NCBI GenBank assembly: GCA_022494885.1
Contig: JAGVSM010003994.1
Location: 1 to 64,000 of the forward strand
From: Micrasema longulum
Taxonomy: Eukaryota; Arthropoda; Insecta; Trichoptera; Brachycentridae
DNA length: 64,000 bases
Direction: 5' to 3'
A program made the translations under genes and the position numbers. Within the stretch, counting starts at the first letter, position 1. Each line of letters opens with the position of its first letter. This document shows positions 22,150-32,319 of this stretch, one piece after another. The notes beneath the pieces are model-generated. The model made no database searches and was not told where the DNA came from. It worked only from the letters and a program-made list of their open reading frames with translations.

Positions 22150-22485
22150 TTTTGTGAGGTTTCTGCGCCTGACGGGCCATTTTTTGGTTTGGCTACACTG
22201 TTTGGCCCGCGCGCCCCCCTTTTTCGCATTTTTGACTTTTCACGTTCGTACGCTTTTTGAATTATAAAAAGTATCGTCCGCTATTTCTCCGTATAAGTTA
22301 TAACATCGCCTTAACTCGCACAACGCCGCAAATTTATCATTAATTTATCGCCGTTTAGCATCATCCGCCGCCTCCAGGTGAAATTGTGTGCCTGCAATGG
22401 TTCCTGATCACCAATTTCCCTGACAGCGTGAGCAGATCGCCGACAAAGAGGAGGACTCAACACCAGGTTAGTCAGTGTTATTACA
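22150..22485 (+). other. G/C- and CpG-richer patch, possible 5' region
   Basis: Local composition shifts sharply (GTTTGGCCCGCGCGCCCCCC, then CATCATCCGCCGCCTCCAGG). Possible plus-strand splice donors lie after CCTCCAG (GTGAAA) and after CAACACCAG (GTTAGT). This could be a promoter with an untranslated exon or a retroelement 5' UTR. No coding exon can be attached. Confidence 0.2.
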
Positions 22486-22577
22486 TGTTAATTTCTTTTC
22501 TGTGTACATTTCTAGTGGATTAATGGCTGCATACACTAGTTCATAGTATCAGTTTGGAGAATTGATTTATTATTCCG

Positions 22578-23125
22578 CTATTATTATTATTATGGATAAC
22601 TTATATAGCGCCATTTTCGTAACAAAATACCTCAAGGGCGCTTTACATAGTGATTCTTTTAAATTTGTAATTTAATTAAAATAATTTATTTTGTTGTCAC
22701 ATGCTACGGATTTATTCAAATGATTTAGAGAACAAGTGGGTTTTAAGTTTTTTCCGAAACATCACTTCATTTTCACAGCCTCGCACCTCTGCTGGGAGAG
22801 CATTCCATGCCATAGGGCCTGCGACCGCAAATGCGCGTTCACTAAATTTAGTGCGCTGTTTGCGTAGAGGTATAATAACTTTTCTTTTCGCCATAGACGT
22901 AGCTGATCTAAGCGTTAGACGCCTGTCAGCTAGTTCATCTGGAATGCATAGCTCCCTTAGATATTCCGGAGCAGAGCTGTGCAGTGACTTATACATAAGC
23001 CAATAGGGTTTGTATTCGACCCTCTGTGGAAAACGTAGCCAGTGTAGTTCCCGAAGTAGTGGAGTGATATGACTGAACTTAGAGATTCCGGAAATAAGTC
23101 TCGCTGCGGCATTCATAACCTCAAT
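22578..23125 (-). mobile_element. L2-type LINE, 5'-truncated
   Basis: Minus-strand element of about 550 bases. The protein part (23116-22712) is followed by a 3' UTR that reads, on the plus strand, TTATATAGCGCCATTTTCGT and TACCTCAAGGGCGC, the usual L2-type 3' end with a GCGC-TATATAA block, and then a TTA/TAA simple repeat at 22580. Fragments of the same family are at 5063, 23862 and 49130. Endonuclease and palm are lost by truncation. Confidence 0.8.
22712..23116 (-). CDS. L2-type LINE protein, C-terminal 134 residues
   Basis: An uninterrupted frame carrying the RT-distal segment of L2/CR1 LINE proteins: NAAARLISGISKFSHITPLL at the start, RELHWLRFPQRVEYKPYWLM, then YKSLHSSAPEYLRELCIPDE, AFAVAGPMAWNALPAEVR and a terminal FRKKLKTHLF. 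Family proteins read HWLPVRQR where this copy has HWLRFPQR. The first Met is only internal to the original polyprotein, so no real start is implied. The catalytic palm is upstream and missing, so the product cannot act as a reverse transcriptase. Not a host gene. Confidence 0.8.
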   Translation of the reverse strand: MNAAARLISGISKFSHITPLLRELHWLRFPQRVEYKPYWLMYKSLHSSAPEYLRELCIPDELADRRLTLRSATSMAKRKVIIPLRKQRTKFSERAFAVAGPMAWNALPAEVRGCENEVMFRKKLKTHLFSKSFE

Positions 23126-23369
23126 AGACCTTGAAAATTTTATACCTAAAACAGGGACCCTTCGAGTTCGGTATCGTCCATCATCTTATTAACCTTAATA
23201 ATAAGTTGAGGAATGCTATCTTTGATTAGTTTTGTTATCGTTTACTTTTTGTGATATTACATGTTCACTTAATTGCCATACTTACTAGTTAAAGAACTCA
23301 GCATGGACTCTACGTATTATTATTGTCTTTTTAAATTTGTATTGTAAACTTTTAAAATCAATCTTATGT

Positions 23370-23430
23370 TTAAATTTATTTCAACAGAGAGGGAAAAAGT
23401 TTTCGAGAAGAAATTTGGAAGTCAAACATT
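23370..23430 (+). repeat. Family X head fragment
   Basis: AAATTTATTTCAACAGAGAG and the following GAGAAGAAATTTGGAAGTC match the start of the X copies at 48.6 kb, then the match stops just before the hairpin array. Confidence 0.6.
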
Positions 23431-23439
23431 GTTCAATCT

Positions 23440-23862
23440 TATGTTGCTGAAATTCCACTCGTCGGTGCGCTTCGTAGCTGCAAGACTTTTTGTTATGATA
23501 GCTATTATATATGAATCATAATATATAAACGTTATAAACTATCAAATATCTAAATTTAGTAAATGGGGTCTAGAATTTCAATCGTCCATGCGCTTAGTAG
23601 CTGCAAGACTTGTTATTTTCTAACTTCTATTTTTATAAATTTGTTTTTTATTTCGTTTTTTAAAATATCACTTTAACTCTAAACTTCATTGTCATTTTTT
23701 TTTTAAATGTAAATAGGGGCTAGATTTCTTACTGTCCGTGCGCTCTGTAGCTGCAAGACGTGCTGTAATCTAGCTCCTATATATCATAATTGGATACGAG
23801 AAACTAAAATCCCAACCGTCCATGCGCTCTGTAGCTGCAAGACGTGCTGGGATATTTATTTA
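23440..23862. repeat. Array of four hairpins around a conserved 26-nt core
   Basis: Four direct copies of a core that begins GTC and ends GAC lie at 23461-23486, 23584-23609, 23734-23759 and 23818-23843. The best conserved parts are GTGCGCT or ATGCGCT and AGCTGCAAGAC. The core can fold: TGCGCT pairs with AGC-T-GCA around a 4-nt loop, and GTC pairs with GAC. In unit 3 the flanks pair over 12 positions (23715-23726 with 23767-23778). In unit 4 a different flank pairs (ATCCCA 23809-23814 with TGGGAT 23848-23853). Unit 2 pairs partially; unit 1 does not beyond the core. Spacing is irregular (123, 150 and 84 bases). No copy was seen elsewhere in the window. Class and function unknown. Confidence 0.7.
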
Positions 23863-23918
23863 TTGTACAGCGTCCTTGAGGTGATTTTCACAAAAATGGC
23901 GCTATATAATTTATCCAA
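23863..23918 (+). mobile_element. L2-type LINE 3' tail
   Basis: Plus-strand AGCGTCCTTGAGGTGATTTT then AAATGGCGCTATATAATT is the L2-type 3' end seen in full at 22578-22680. Followed by an (AT)n run at 23921-23940. No coding part remains. Confidence 0.7.
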
Positions 23919-23940
23919 ACATATATATATATATATATAT

Positions 23941-24254
23941 AACATACATATATCATAAATTTACTTTAAAACGCAAAGGTTAATCTATTTACACGATTCA
24001 CCAACTATTGTGAAAGAGGAGGTAAAAAAATTAGATGTATCATTGATCTATGGACGTTGTACCCCATCATACGATTCTGTATCCGGACGGTGAATTGCCA
24101 AACTGTATACTGACAGACACCCCTAGTCTGTACTGGACCCCTTTTTCTCATTTAAATGCTCCATGCGCTAAAGCGAACTACATACGAATGCAGTCCTTTT
24201 CTACACATAATTATTATCAATCATACGCTTCAGTACCAGTCTAGAAACTATAAA
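23941..24254. other. Intergenic, nothing recognised
   Basis: A 64-codon plus-strand frame (24050-24244) has unbiased composition but no family resemblance I recognise; not annotated as a gene. Confidence 0.35.
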
Positions 24255-24510
24255 ATAAATATTTTATATAAAAACACATTTCAAACCAGTCTAGGGACTA
24301 TATAGTGAATATTCTAATGTAAAAACACAGTTTTTAACCGTGTCAGGATTGAATCCCAGACCTTTTGCATATCAGGCAACCGGTAAACGTAAGAGTGATC
24401 ATCTTACCTTCGCGTAACAAAAATGGTTAAAATACGCTGAGGGTGGCCTACAAATGCTGTGATATATGCACCATTAGATGCGGAAAGGCAATGATGATGA
24501 AATGTTGAAT
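24255..24510 (+). mobile_element. Rearranged SINE1 copy
   Basis: Contains SINE1 parts in the wrong order: a body piece (CCAGTCTAGGGACTATA), then an inverted head with the complement of box B (GATTGAATCCCAG), then the forward body (GATCATCTTACCTTCGCGTA, GCACCATTAGATGCGG) ending in ATGATGAT. Either two SINE1 copies recombined or one rearranged after insertion. Confidence 0.5.
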
Positions 24511-25049
24511 TTCACCATATAAATAAAAAAAACGTCTTTATTTTGAATAATTGATATTTAAAAAATGTAATTATAAAAAACGATGACGTGGTTGGAGTAA
24601 TATTTTTTTATGTAATTTTCAAATTGCAAATCTTAAATTATCTGTCAGTTAAAAACACTACTTCACCGAAAAGTATTGTTACCTTAATGTCTTTAAACTT
24701 TAGTTACTAATTTGGCGCCGAGTTGTTTACGCGTATTTATGTTCATAATTTCTAAATTATTTACTATTGATATTTTTTATTCACGAGTGTACACTAAATA
24801 CAATAATTCGATTGCCTAAAATTCTTATACTTAATGTTTGAATTTTTATAAAACGAAAAGGCGAAACACTATGTATTAATAAACTGTTTTTATCGCGTGG
24901 CAAGTCGTTGTGTTAATACCGAATACGAATATACGAAATACGATAAGTGAAGTTAGGTTTTAGTGTGAAAAACAAATTAAAGACTGTCAAACCTGCTAGT
25001 TTTTTGTCCTTCAATGGTCCATAAACGCCGGTAAGAAAGATTTCGTAGC
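24511..25049. other. AT-rich stretch, nothing recognised
   Basis: No gene or shared repeat recognised. Confidence 0.4.
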
Positions 25050-25165
25050 ACTAAAGTTCCTTGTTCGGTTCCCGGTGAGATCACAATAGTTAAATGCGTG
25101 TCTTATAATGTAACTGACTAATGAAATTGAATCAATTGGCTGTTGTGAAGAACATTATGCTATTT
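25050..25165 (+). mobile_element. Degenerate SINE2 copy
   Basis: Box B region TTGTTCGGTTCCCGGTGAGA and a decayed body ending GGCTGTTGTGAAG match SINE2; the head is largely lost. Confidence 0.45.
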
Positions 25166-25600
25166 TTAGCGTGCTAATTAAAACACCGTATTGTGTTAAA
25201 CGCTATTTCTAAAACGTAATAATGTTTTATTTTAGAATTTCTTCTCACGATAAGTAGAACTATTTTTTAAACTAGTATTATATGGACCATAAAATGTGCA
25301 GTTTCTTGTTCAATAATTCTTCTGCCAAATCTGAGGTTATTTAATTTATTTTTTTTCACGGGGCAGTTTCCGAAATTGAAAATCGCTCATAGATATGCCC
25401 AGAACGTTGATGTTTTCGGCGCCATGGCAGACAAAGGGCGGTTTCACAATTAAGGAAATTAGCTATCTTGTGACGACGCGACTACTAGCTACTATTAATA
25501 TATTATTATGCCATCAACAATCAACATCAAGTATCTTAAATAACCTAATTGAAAATCAGGATTTCTAGAAAAGAAAGGCAAGCGTAAAGGCACCCACACA
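25166..25600. other. Intergenic, nothing recognised
   Basis: No gene seen. A slightly G/C-richer patch lies at 25400-25490. Confidence 0.35.
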
Positions 25601-25770
25601 CATGCGGCCTCCGTTGTATAGTAGTCAAGACGCTTGATTCACACACGGAAGGTCCCGGGTTCGAATCCCAGTGAGAACACAACAATTTAAAAAATGTGAT
25701 TTTTCTTAAGCCTGGGCGTTCTGTGTTGTAATTCACATGTGTAATTAGGCCGCATGGCCTGTTGCGGTGC

Positions 25771-25795
<25 letters not shown>
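25601..25795 (+). mobile_element. SINE2 copy
   Basis: GCGGCCTCCGTTGTATAGTA with box B GGGTTCGAATCCCAG, then the SINE2 body to GCATGGCCTGTTGCGGTGCA and an A-rich tail. Nearly full length; the head carries a few substitutions from the 3.6 and 62.2 kb copies. Confidence 0.8.
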
Positions 25796-25801
<6 letters not shown>

Positions 25802-26276
25802 AAAAAAAGGTGCGGAGCATAAAGTGATACAAGCAACAACAAATACGCGTTGACAATTAAAGTTTACAATTAACTGCATCACAGGCGTGGGATGCGCGTA
25901 TGTTTTTTTATACGCATGTAGATGTTGGTTCAAAAATTTACTGAAAAATATGACGCATCCTAATTTTTTTGAATTTGACCATAGGTTTCACAATTTTTTT
26001 TTATTACAAAACGCAATATTCATCAGGCTAAATCTTGTACAAGATGTTGTATCATTTTATGACCTATGTTTTACGAACTTTAGCCATTTGGTTACTGTTA
26101 ACTATTAAATGCTATGTGGTGCTAAGTGTATTTTATAAAATTAAGCAACTTCGATTAGCATTTGTTAATACTTAAGGATTCATTTAATTAATCGCGATGC
26201 TAATGCTAATTATTGTATTATGTCCCTAACTTATTGCCCTGTTATGGTGCAATCAAATATAATATACTAAATCAAT

Positions 26277-26455
26277 ATGGGTCTCCGCGGTAGTTCGGTC
26301 AAGCTACTGACTTCTCGCCAAAGGTTTCGGGATCGATTGTCCCTGAAATCAATCGTTATCTCAACGAAATTATTATGTAATAAAAGTGTTTGTGCTTAAA
26401 GATGTTAAATTAACTAAACATTTTGCCGTGTTGTGGTGCAAAATACGTATGTCAA
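26277..26455 (+). mobile_element. Diverged SINE2-like copy
   Basis: GGTCTCCGCGGTAGTTCGGT head, a weakened box B (CGGGATCGATTGTCCC), and the family end TTGCCGTGTTGTGGTGCAAA. More diverged than the other copies, so older or a sister family. Confidence 0.55.
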
Positions 26456-26689
26456 AGAAAAACTTTTTAATGACAATTACCATTTTTTTTGATACGTTGT
26501 TGGCCGTGGATTACGTTGCAGACATGGGGTGAGTCAAATTCTTTCATTTATTTTTCTTTCCTGTTAATATTCACGTAATAATATCAACTTAAATGAACTA
26601 ATCATCTTGAAGTAATTGTTAATAAACTAAGATATTTAACCTATGTGTTCAAAAGACTAAGTATTTACGCCCAGCTAATTAAAATGGTA

Positions 26690-27110
26690 TATTATGCACT
26701 TGTACACTAATCGCTTTCCTATGGAATAATTGGATTGAGGGGAACTTGCAACAATCATATTTAAACATTAGAAACTGTTCAAAAATTTGTATTAAAAATA
26801 ATGCTTCACAAAAATCTCACTTTTCCCTCTTTCCAATTGTTTCAAGAAGCTAAACGTTTAGACTTAAGACACGTATATTGTTGTCAATGTTTAAAATATG
26901 TATTTAAGAACCAAAATTTATTTACAAGTAATTCAAATAGATCAAGTCAAAGAAGGAATCGTGAGTTAGAAATACCACATTGTAAAACGAGGCGCGCACA
27001 GAGACATGTATATTTTATAGGCCCAAAAAGTTTTAATTCTTTTTTTACTGATAATATTTTATTGATTCCAAACTTTCTAAAATTTGCTTTTTTTTAAAAA
27101 CATGCACTAT
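26690..27110 (+). pseudogene. Non-LTR retrotransposon C-terminus
   Basis: Bases 26720-26800 read IIGLRGTCNNHI, a stop, then TLETVQKFVLKIML, and continue in the open frame 26801-27097 with KNLTFPSFQLFQEAKRLDLR, HVYCCQCLKYVFKNQ and a late IGPKSFNSF. The order (LQxxQKxxLK, then FPSxxLFxExxxLDLRxxY) is standard for the end of Jockey/CR1-like LINE proteins. It parallels the fragment at 5745. No palm or endonuclease is left. T-rich 3' sequence follows. Confidence 0.7.
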
Positions 27111-27552
27111 CCTGGATTCAAACTAAAGATGTGAACTCTTTTTTTCTATGATATATTTTGTTGCCCTTTAATAATAAGGAATAGTTTTGTGTTTTTTTTA
27201 AATATTTTTTATTTCCTTTTTTAAGTACTATAATAAAAATACTGTATAATCTTTAACAGAATATTTTATTTTTTCTTTCTTATGTTACACACAAATATTA
27301 TAACTGTCCATTATTTATTATAGGAGCAAAAATTCATTAGATTTTCTTGTATACCCACGAACAGGCCATGCCTTTGTGGGATTTTTTGTTTACTATTTTT
27401 ACTATTAATATGTATTTCATTGCTATGTAAAAAGCATAATGAATAATTAAGCATAATAATGCTTTATTTTTTAAATACTCTGTTTTATCACTTATGTTTA
27501 TAAACAAAAAAATTAAATAAAAATAAAAATAAAATTCACGGGTTAATCAATA
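27111..27552. other. AT-rich stretch, probably LINE 3' region
   Basis: No coding signal. It may be the 3' untranslated part of the preceding LINE, but no tail could be fixed. Confidence 0.3.
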
Positions 27553-27995
27553 TCGCCATCATCACTTCCTTTCCGCACCGATTGATGTATAGGGCACTGC
27601 ATTGGTATACCAATCGCAGCTCATCTTGATATTTTTTTGTTAAATAAAGATAAGATGATCAGTCTTAAGCTTCAAGTGCCAGTCCTGAGGCTATAAATTA
27701 TTATAGTGTAAAATATTTTTTTTTATGTTTTCGAATAAACATTTTTTTATAATCAGACCTCTTACCAGGCTTTCTCCTATACCCTCTTTGTTTTAAACAC
27801 ATGTTTTAAAGTTATTATTTTTTACTTACGCACCCACACACACGCACTCTTATTCAAATAAAAATCCCAAATAAAATATTTATAAAAAAACGTTTTTAAA
27901 TAAATATTTCATGTCATGCCGGGAATCGAACCCAGGCCCTCTTGCATGGTAGGCAAACGCGCTAATCACTAACTATTCTACGATGCCGTTAGTAA
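27553..27995 (-). mobile_element. SINE1 copy with inserted AT-rich segment
   Basis: The SINE1 body in minus orientation (CACTGCATTGGTATACCAAT, AGATGATCAGTCTTAAGC) is at 27553-27730. Its tRNA-like head (CGGGAATCGAACCCAGG with CTTGCATGGTAGGCAAACGC) is at 27912-27990. In full copies these are about 20-40 bases apart; here roughly 180 bases intervene. Confidence 0.6.
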
Positions 27996-28097
27996 ATGAA
28001 CAATTCACTTTTTTATTTGATTTATATCTTTTTTTGGTTCGATATAAAACTGATAATTTTATAATCTACTTTTTAAAATTAGTTTAGCTTTTACACT

Positions 28098-28255
28098 CAA
28101 ATATTTCATAGTCCCATGACTGGTACCTGAAGTGTAAGACTGATCATCTTACCTTCATGTAACAAAAATGATCTAGATACGCTGCAATTGGTGTACCAAT
28201 GCAGGGCCCAATGCACCATTAGGTGCCCAAAGTGAAATGATGGTGATGATATCTT
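28098..28255 (+). mobile_element. SINE1 body, headless
   Basis: TCATAGTCCCATGACTGGTA, AGACTGATCATCTTACCTTC and ATGCACCATTAGGTGCCCAA end in ATGGTGATGAT. The tRNA head is missing, consistent with 5' truncation at insertion. Confidence 0.75.
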
Positions 28256-28930
28256 ACTTATCTTACTTTTTATATCCTTATTTAATTACCTTTAAAATAC
28301 TTGTTTATATATCGATCCATACGGGTTTATTTATTATTATTTATTGAACAACCGGTCGATTGATTTAAATAAAAATAAATTATATTCTAGGGAATGTGTA
28401 TTATAAATATTAACTAACAAACATTCTCAAAGAACTGCTTGAATAAAATTTATTGGGGGCTTTAGTGGAAAAGACGCTATATTAGTCTTCGAACAACATA
28501 TTGAGTTAACAGTTCGCGCGTTCAATAAATCTTCGCGAACGTGCTGTGGCATAATAATATTCGCAAGAAAAACATATTTAGAATAATTATTTTGGACTGC
28601 TAAAAAATAAAACAAAAGTAAATAAATTTTGAGGAAAAAATCGGTCATGTAAATAAATAATATTTAGTTATTTATTTAACAGAGATATAAAACATTTTAG
28701 AGAAGGATGAAAGTACAGTACCTCCTCCCCTCCATAATACGAAACTTTACTTCTCCGGCCTTACTCATAGGGTAGAATAATGTAAGAATGCCCACTTTTT
28801 GGTTTTGTGTCTATATCTACTAACAAAAATAACATTGAAATGTTTTTTATTTTTAATATAGTCATCATTAAACTACAACTTTTGCTATGAAAAAAACATT
28901 ATTTAATAATTTAAAATTATTTTATAAATA
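28256..28930. other. Intergenic with a short family X scrap
   Basis: No gene recognised. AACAGAGATATAAAAC and TTTTAGAGAAGGATG at 28679-28716 match the head of family X. A minus-strand frame at 28648-28427 has varied composition but no recognisable family. Confidence 0.35.
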
Positions 28931-28934
28931 AAAG

Positions 28935-29060
28935 ACTGATAAGAGTGATACTTTAATCCACAAATTTGTATCACTCGTCATTTATTTATATTATCAATTA
29001 CAATGAACTTCCATCAAGAATTTTCACCAACAAACTTAAATGTTTTAATATTTTTTTAAA
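28935..29060 (+). repeat. Penelope-like-arm repeat, rearranged
   Basis: TTACAATGAACTTCCATCAA and GAATTTTCACCAACAAAC match the locus at 40.59 kb. Upstream, GAGTGATACTTTAATCCAC and TTTGTATCACTC form a local inverted repeat that replaces the hammerhead-like segment found at 40.5 kb. Confidence 0.5.
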
Positions 29061-29574
29061 AATTAATTAATTAAAAATCAACAATTTTGTGTACTCTTGT
29101 AGACCCATGTTGCAAGAGTATGCAAGTAAACGCACTTACTACATTAAAATGTCACGATGCCAAAGTACGTCATAATATATGATACGCATTGAATCCAGTC
29201 ATCTATTATAGAATATTTATAAAATTTTAAGTGTCCAAGATATTTTCAACCCTGTTAACCGGTGATACTTTCAGTTTTTTAAACTTTTAAGAAAAAATCT
29301 TAGGATGCTTCATTGATTTTTTTTTAATGTGCTTTTTTGGAGAACTCGGTAATACTTGTGATTTCATGCTTCTTTTTCTATTTACATACATAAGTTTACT
29401 GTACATTATTTGAGACATAAGTCCCAACTCCATGGGACTAAAAGTCCTGTGTTAAGATGGGACGAGCAATTACTTGACAAAGACACATGAGTATATCACC
29501 ACAAATATAGGATCAGAAACATATAAAATAATTTACAAAAAAACATATATATGGCAAATCAATATGGTAAACAG

Positions 29575-29735
29575 TAAACTCAAACATTTGGAAAATCATC
29601 AAAGAGTTTCTCACACATCCCCTTCCCACTAAGGAAAATCCAGTCCCTAACTCCTCTCTTGAAAATGATTTTTGTCATTGAGAGCTTAATAGGCTCTTCC
29701 AAAATATTAAACAGTCTCAGTGCGATAAAAGAGAG
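29575..29735 (-). pseudogene. LINE-like C-terminal fragment (family Y)
   Basis: Minus strand reads ALRLFNILEEPIKLSMTK then GVRDWIFLSGKG, similar in layout to a LINE C-terminus. A related stretch at 40640-40910 reads RVFNVVLKTESHFQ then SLDFV. Short and without a catalytic region, so the class is tentative. Confidence 0.4.
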
Positions 29736-30365
29736 ATGTCTCTGAGCAATTTTATTTAAACTTACAAAATATTATATAAAAATAAAATTACAAAACACGG
29801 GTATTTCTGAGGAACGAGGATTAAAAATGAAATATATTGTAGTTATAATACAGTATAATTAATGCAATAAGAATATTTAATAAAAATAGAAGATACAATT
29901 TGTTAATACAAAAACGAAAAATTTACGAAATATTGTATAAACCTAAATTTTAAAATGTATTTAAAGAAATAATAAGAAAGAGAAAATAGAAACAAAAATA
30001 ACAATATAATATGGTTACAATACAGATTCAGTTATGTAATAATAATAAAAAATACATTCTATACATAAACGGTACCAACATTAGCAGTGCTTACTAAAAA
30101 CGTAGTCAAAAGATTGATTCTCATAAGTTTTTGTTTATAAGCGGGAAATTTTATTAGAAATACGTCACCCAAATCTAAATATTTATTGCCTGGCGCTTGT
30201 ATCAAAATTGAGTACAGAATCGTTAGAATATATTTTTATATGATTGTTGCAATTATACCGTTGAACACGTCTTGTCACTCTCACCGATACTTAAATTGAT
30301 ATGTGACGTAAGTTCAGGGCTGTCTAATATTGAACTAATATTTTAAAATAAATATAAACCAATTG
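29736..30365. other. AT-rich stretch, nothing recognised
   Basis: No gene or shared repeat recognised. Confidence 0.4.
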
Positions 30366-30369
30366 TTAA

Positions 30370-30860
30370 CACTTTGTATCCCGGAGCCGTGTAAACACGT
30401 GATTATATAACTATGCGTTGTGTCCCGGTCGCGTGTTTTCACGTGGTTTACCAGCTGTCTAAAAAAGTGCATTTTATTGACATCTAGTGACTTTTATCAG
30501 TTCTTTTTCACTGCTGGTAAACCACATGAAAACACGGGACTGGGACACAACGCATGGTTATTATAATCCCGTGTTTACACGGCGCCGGGATACAAAGCAC
30601 AAAAAAAGGAGTGAGGCCCTGTATATGTGCGAACATTGCGATGCGCTATGTGGCTCTCCATAAAGGCCAATGTTGGCAAAACCATCATACAAAAATGACT
30701 TATTTAATTATTTCAAATAAATCTGAGCAGTTTCAATTGATTTAACCCAGTATTTTCATAATTATGACACTTTTAAGAAACCCTTCAAAAGCATGAAATT
30801 TCACAAAAATGGGCGGAGCACATGGCAAATTTTATGTGTATTTGGCCGGTGCTCAAAGTG
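30370..30860. mobile_element. piggyBac-like MITE with TTAA target site
   Basis: TTAA flanks both ends (30366-30369 and 30861-30864). The termini are inverted: CACTTTGTATCCCGG on the left and the complement of CCGGTGCTCAAAGTG on the right. A long imperfect inverted repeat inside (TGCGTTGTGTCCCGG against CTGGGACACAACGCA; GTGGTTTACCAGC against GCTGGTAAACCAC) fills the left 240 bases. TTAA duplication with a CAC-type start is diagnostic of the piggyBac superfamily. No transposase frame; 491 bp, non-autonomous. Confidence 0.75.
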
Positions 30861-30864
30861 TTAA

Positions 30865-32105
30865 TAAATTTGGTAAGGTATCCAAAATTAAACACTTTTA
30901 TTGGATTTAAAAAAGTATATATGTGACGCGTTTCGTCACGTTAGGACATTATAAAACTGACTTAAATATTCACAAACTGTCCTTATATGCTAAGAATAAT
31001 TGCTATTTAATGATATAGGTGTATATTAGTGCTAATAGTTTATGGGGGTATTTAACAAGTATTAAGAATTTTCATATAGATCAAGAAAAGTAAAGTAATT
31101 AAAAATTAATTAGAGTATACTGTGTGCATTTTATTAGGTACGTTATGAGTATATTGGGAAAATAAAAAATATTTGTAATTCAATTTGAAAATTGATTTCA
31201 TTTACAAAGGTTTATTTTTAATAATAGTTGAAACACTACATTGGTGTTCTATTAAATTATGAATTAATTGGTATTTCATGGGTAGGAGAAGCTAGTACCT
31301 AATAGTTCTAGATAACATTTTTTTTCATTTAGTATTCTTCAAAATTGTTTAATTTTCCTTCTTAATGTTTTTTTTTTCTTTTCTTTTCTTGATTTTATTT
31401 AAAAGTACAAAATATTTCTCTTGTCAATTTTTTTTTTATCAGTATGTATTTATATTAGTAACCTTAGTAGTAGTTTTAAATAAAAATACATGTAATTTAA
31501 AAAAGAAAAATCTTCGTTTAGTGTTATTCAAAATTGTTTTTATTTTTTTTTATTAATATGTGTTGCTTTCTTACTTTTTTTTTTTTTTTACAGGTTTTAA
31601 ATATTTCTATGACCAAATATTTCATTTTCAAGTATTTTTATAATTAGTAATATAATTTTTAAACTGTGTACCTCTTTTTTTTACTCCATTATTTGTAAAT
31701 AACTGTTCAGTAATAATTTGTTTTAAATACTATAATTTACTTATTTCACTTACATGTATGTATTTTATTATATGCAACTTATATGTAAAAAGGCACTTAG
31801 TGCCATTTATTTCAATATAATAAAAAAAAAAAAAAATAAACTTAACATTATATAACTTTTATGTATTATGAATGAGACAGTGTTAAATATCCCCATAAAC
31901 TATAGCACTATTTTACACGTACATATTATATCAATAAACAGCAATTATTTTCAGTATGTAAGAATGCTTTGTAAATATTTAAGTCAGTTTGATAATACCT
32001 TACCTAACATGACGAAACGCGTCACATATATATAAAAAAAAAACTAAAGTAGAATTTAATCCAATTAAAGTGTTTTATTTTGGATACCTTACCAAATTTC
32101 ATTAT
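30865..32105. mobile_element. Long inverted-repeat element with GAAACGCGTC arms
   Basis: Left and right arms are inverted over about 200 bases. Outer ends: TTTGGTAAGGTATCCAAAAT on the left against TTTTGGATACCTTACCAAAT on the right. Inner blocks: GTGACGCGTTTCGTCACG on the left against CATGACGAAACGCGTCACAT on the right, then CTGACTTAAATATTCACAAA against its complement, and finally the stretch around AGTTTATGGGGGTATTTAAC. Read outward, each arm carries GAAACGCGTC, the 3' half of a Penelope-type hammerhead. About 800 AT-rich bases lie between the arms, including a LINE-like 3' end (GGCACTTAGTGCCATTTATT at 31791). No protein. A possible AATT direct flank is too AT-rich to trust. Confidence 0.65.
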
Positions 32106-32319
32106 AGAATTCTACTAATTATCTGCATACACAATAAATAAATTGTTAATAGTTTTTCTGTCACGAAATATTAAACAAAAATCAAACTTACGAAATTCAT
32201 GGGGTATTCCTTACTTAAAATTAACATATTATATCTCAAAAACGTTTTGTGAACTCTTTTTATGGTAATCTGGTATGAGGCATAAAAATATATCTGTATT
32301 GTATAATTCTACTCCAAGA

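Noticed and set aside
22701..23006. Plus-strand frame of 101 codons
   Set aside because: Antisense to the L2-type LINE protein, which has clear family motifs on the other strand.
23440..23862. CRISPR-like array (short repeats with spacers)
   Set aside because: Only four units, irregular spacing of 84-150 bases, variable repeats with paired flanks, and a eukaryotic TE-rich context with no cas genes.
25545..25933. Minus-strand frames of 103 and 62 codons
   Set aside because: They cross a SINE2 copy in antisense and its A-rich tail; the coding look comes from the tRNA-like head.
30850..32120. AATT target duplication proving a DNA transposon
   Set aside because: Four A/T bases next to AT-rich termini are expected by chance, so the class was left open.
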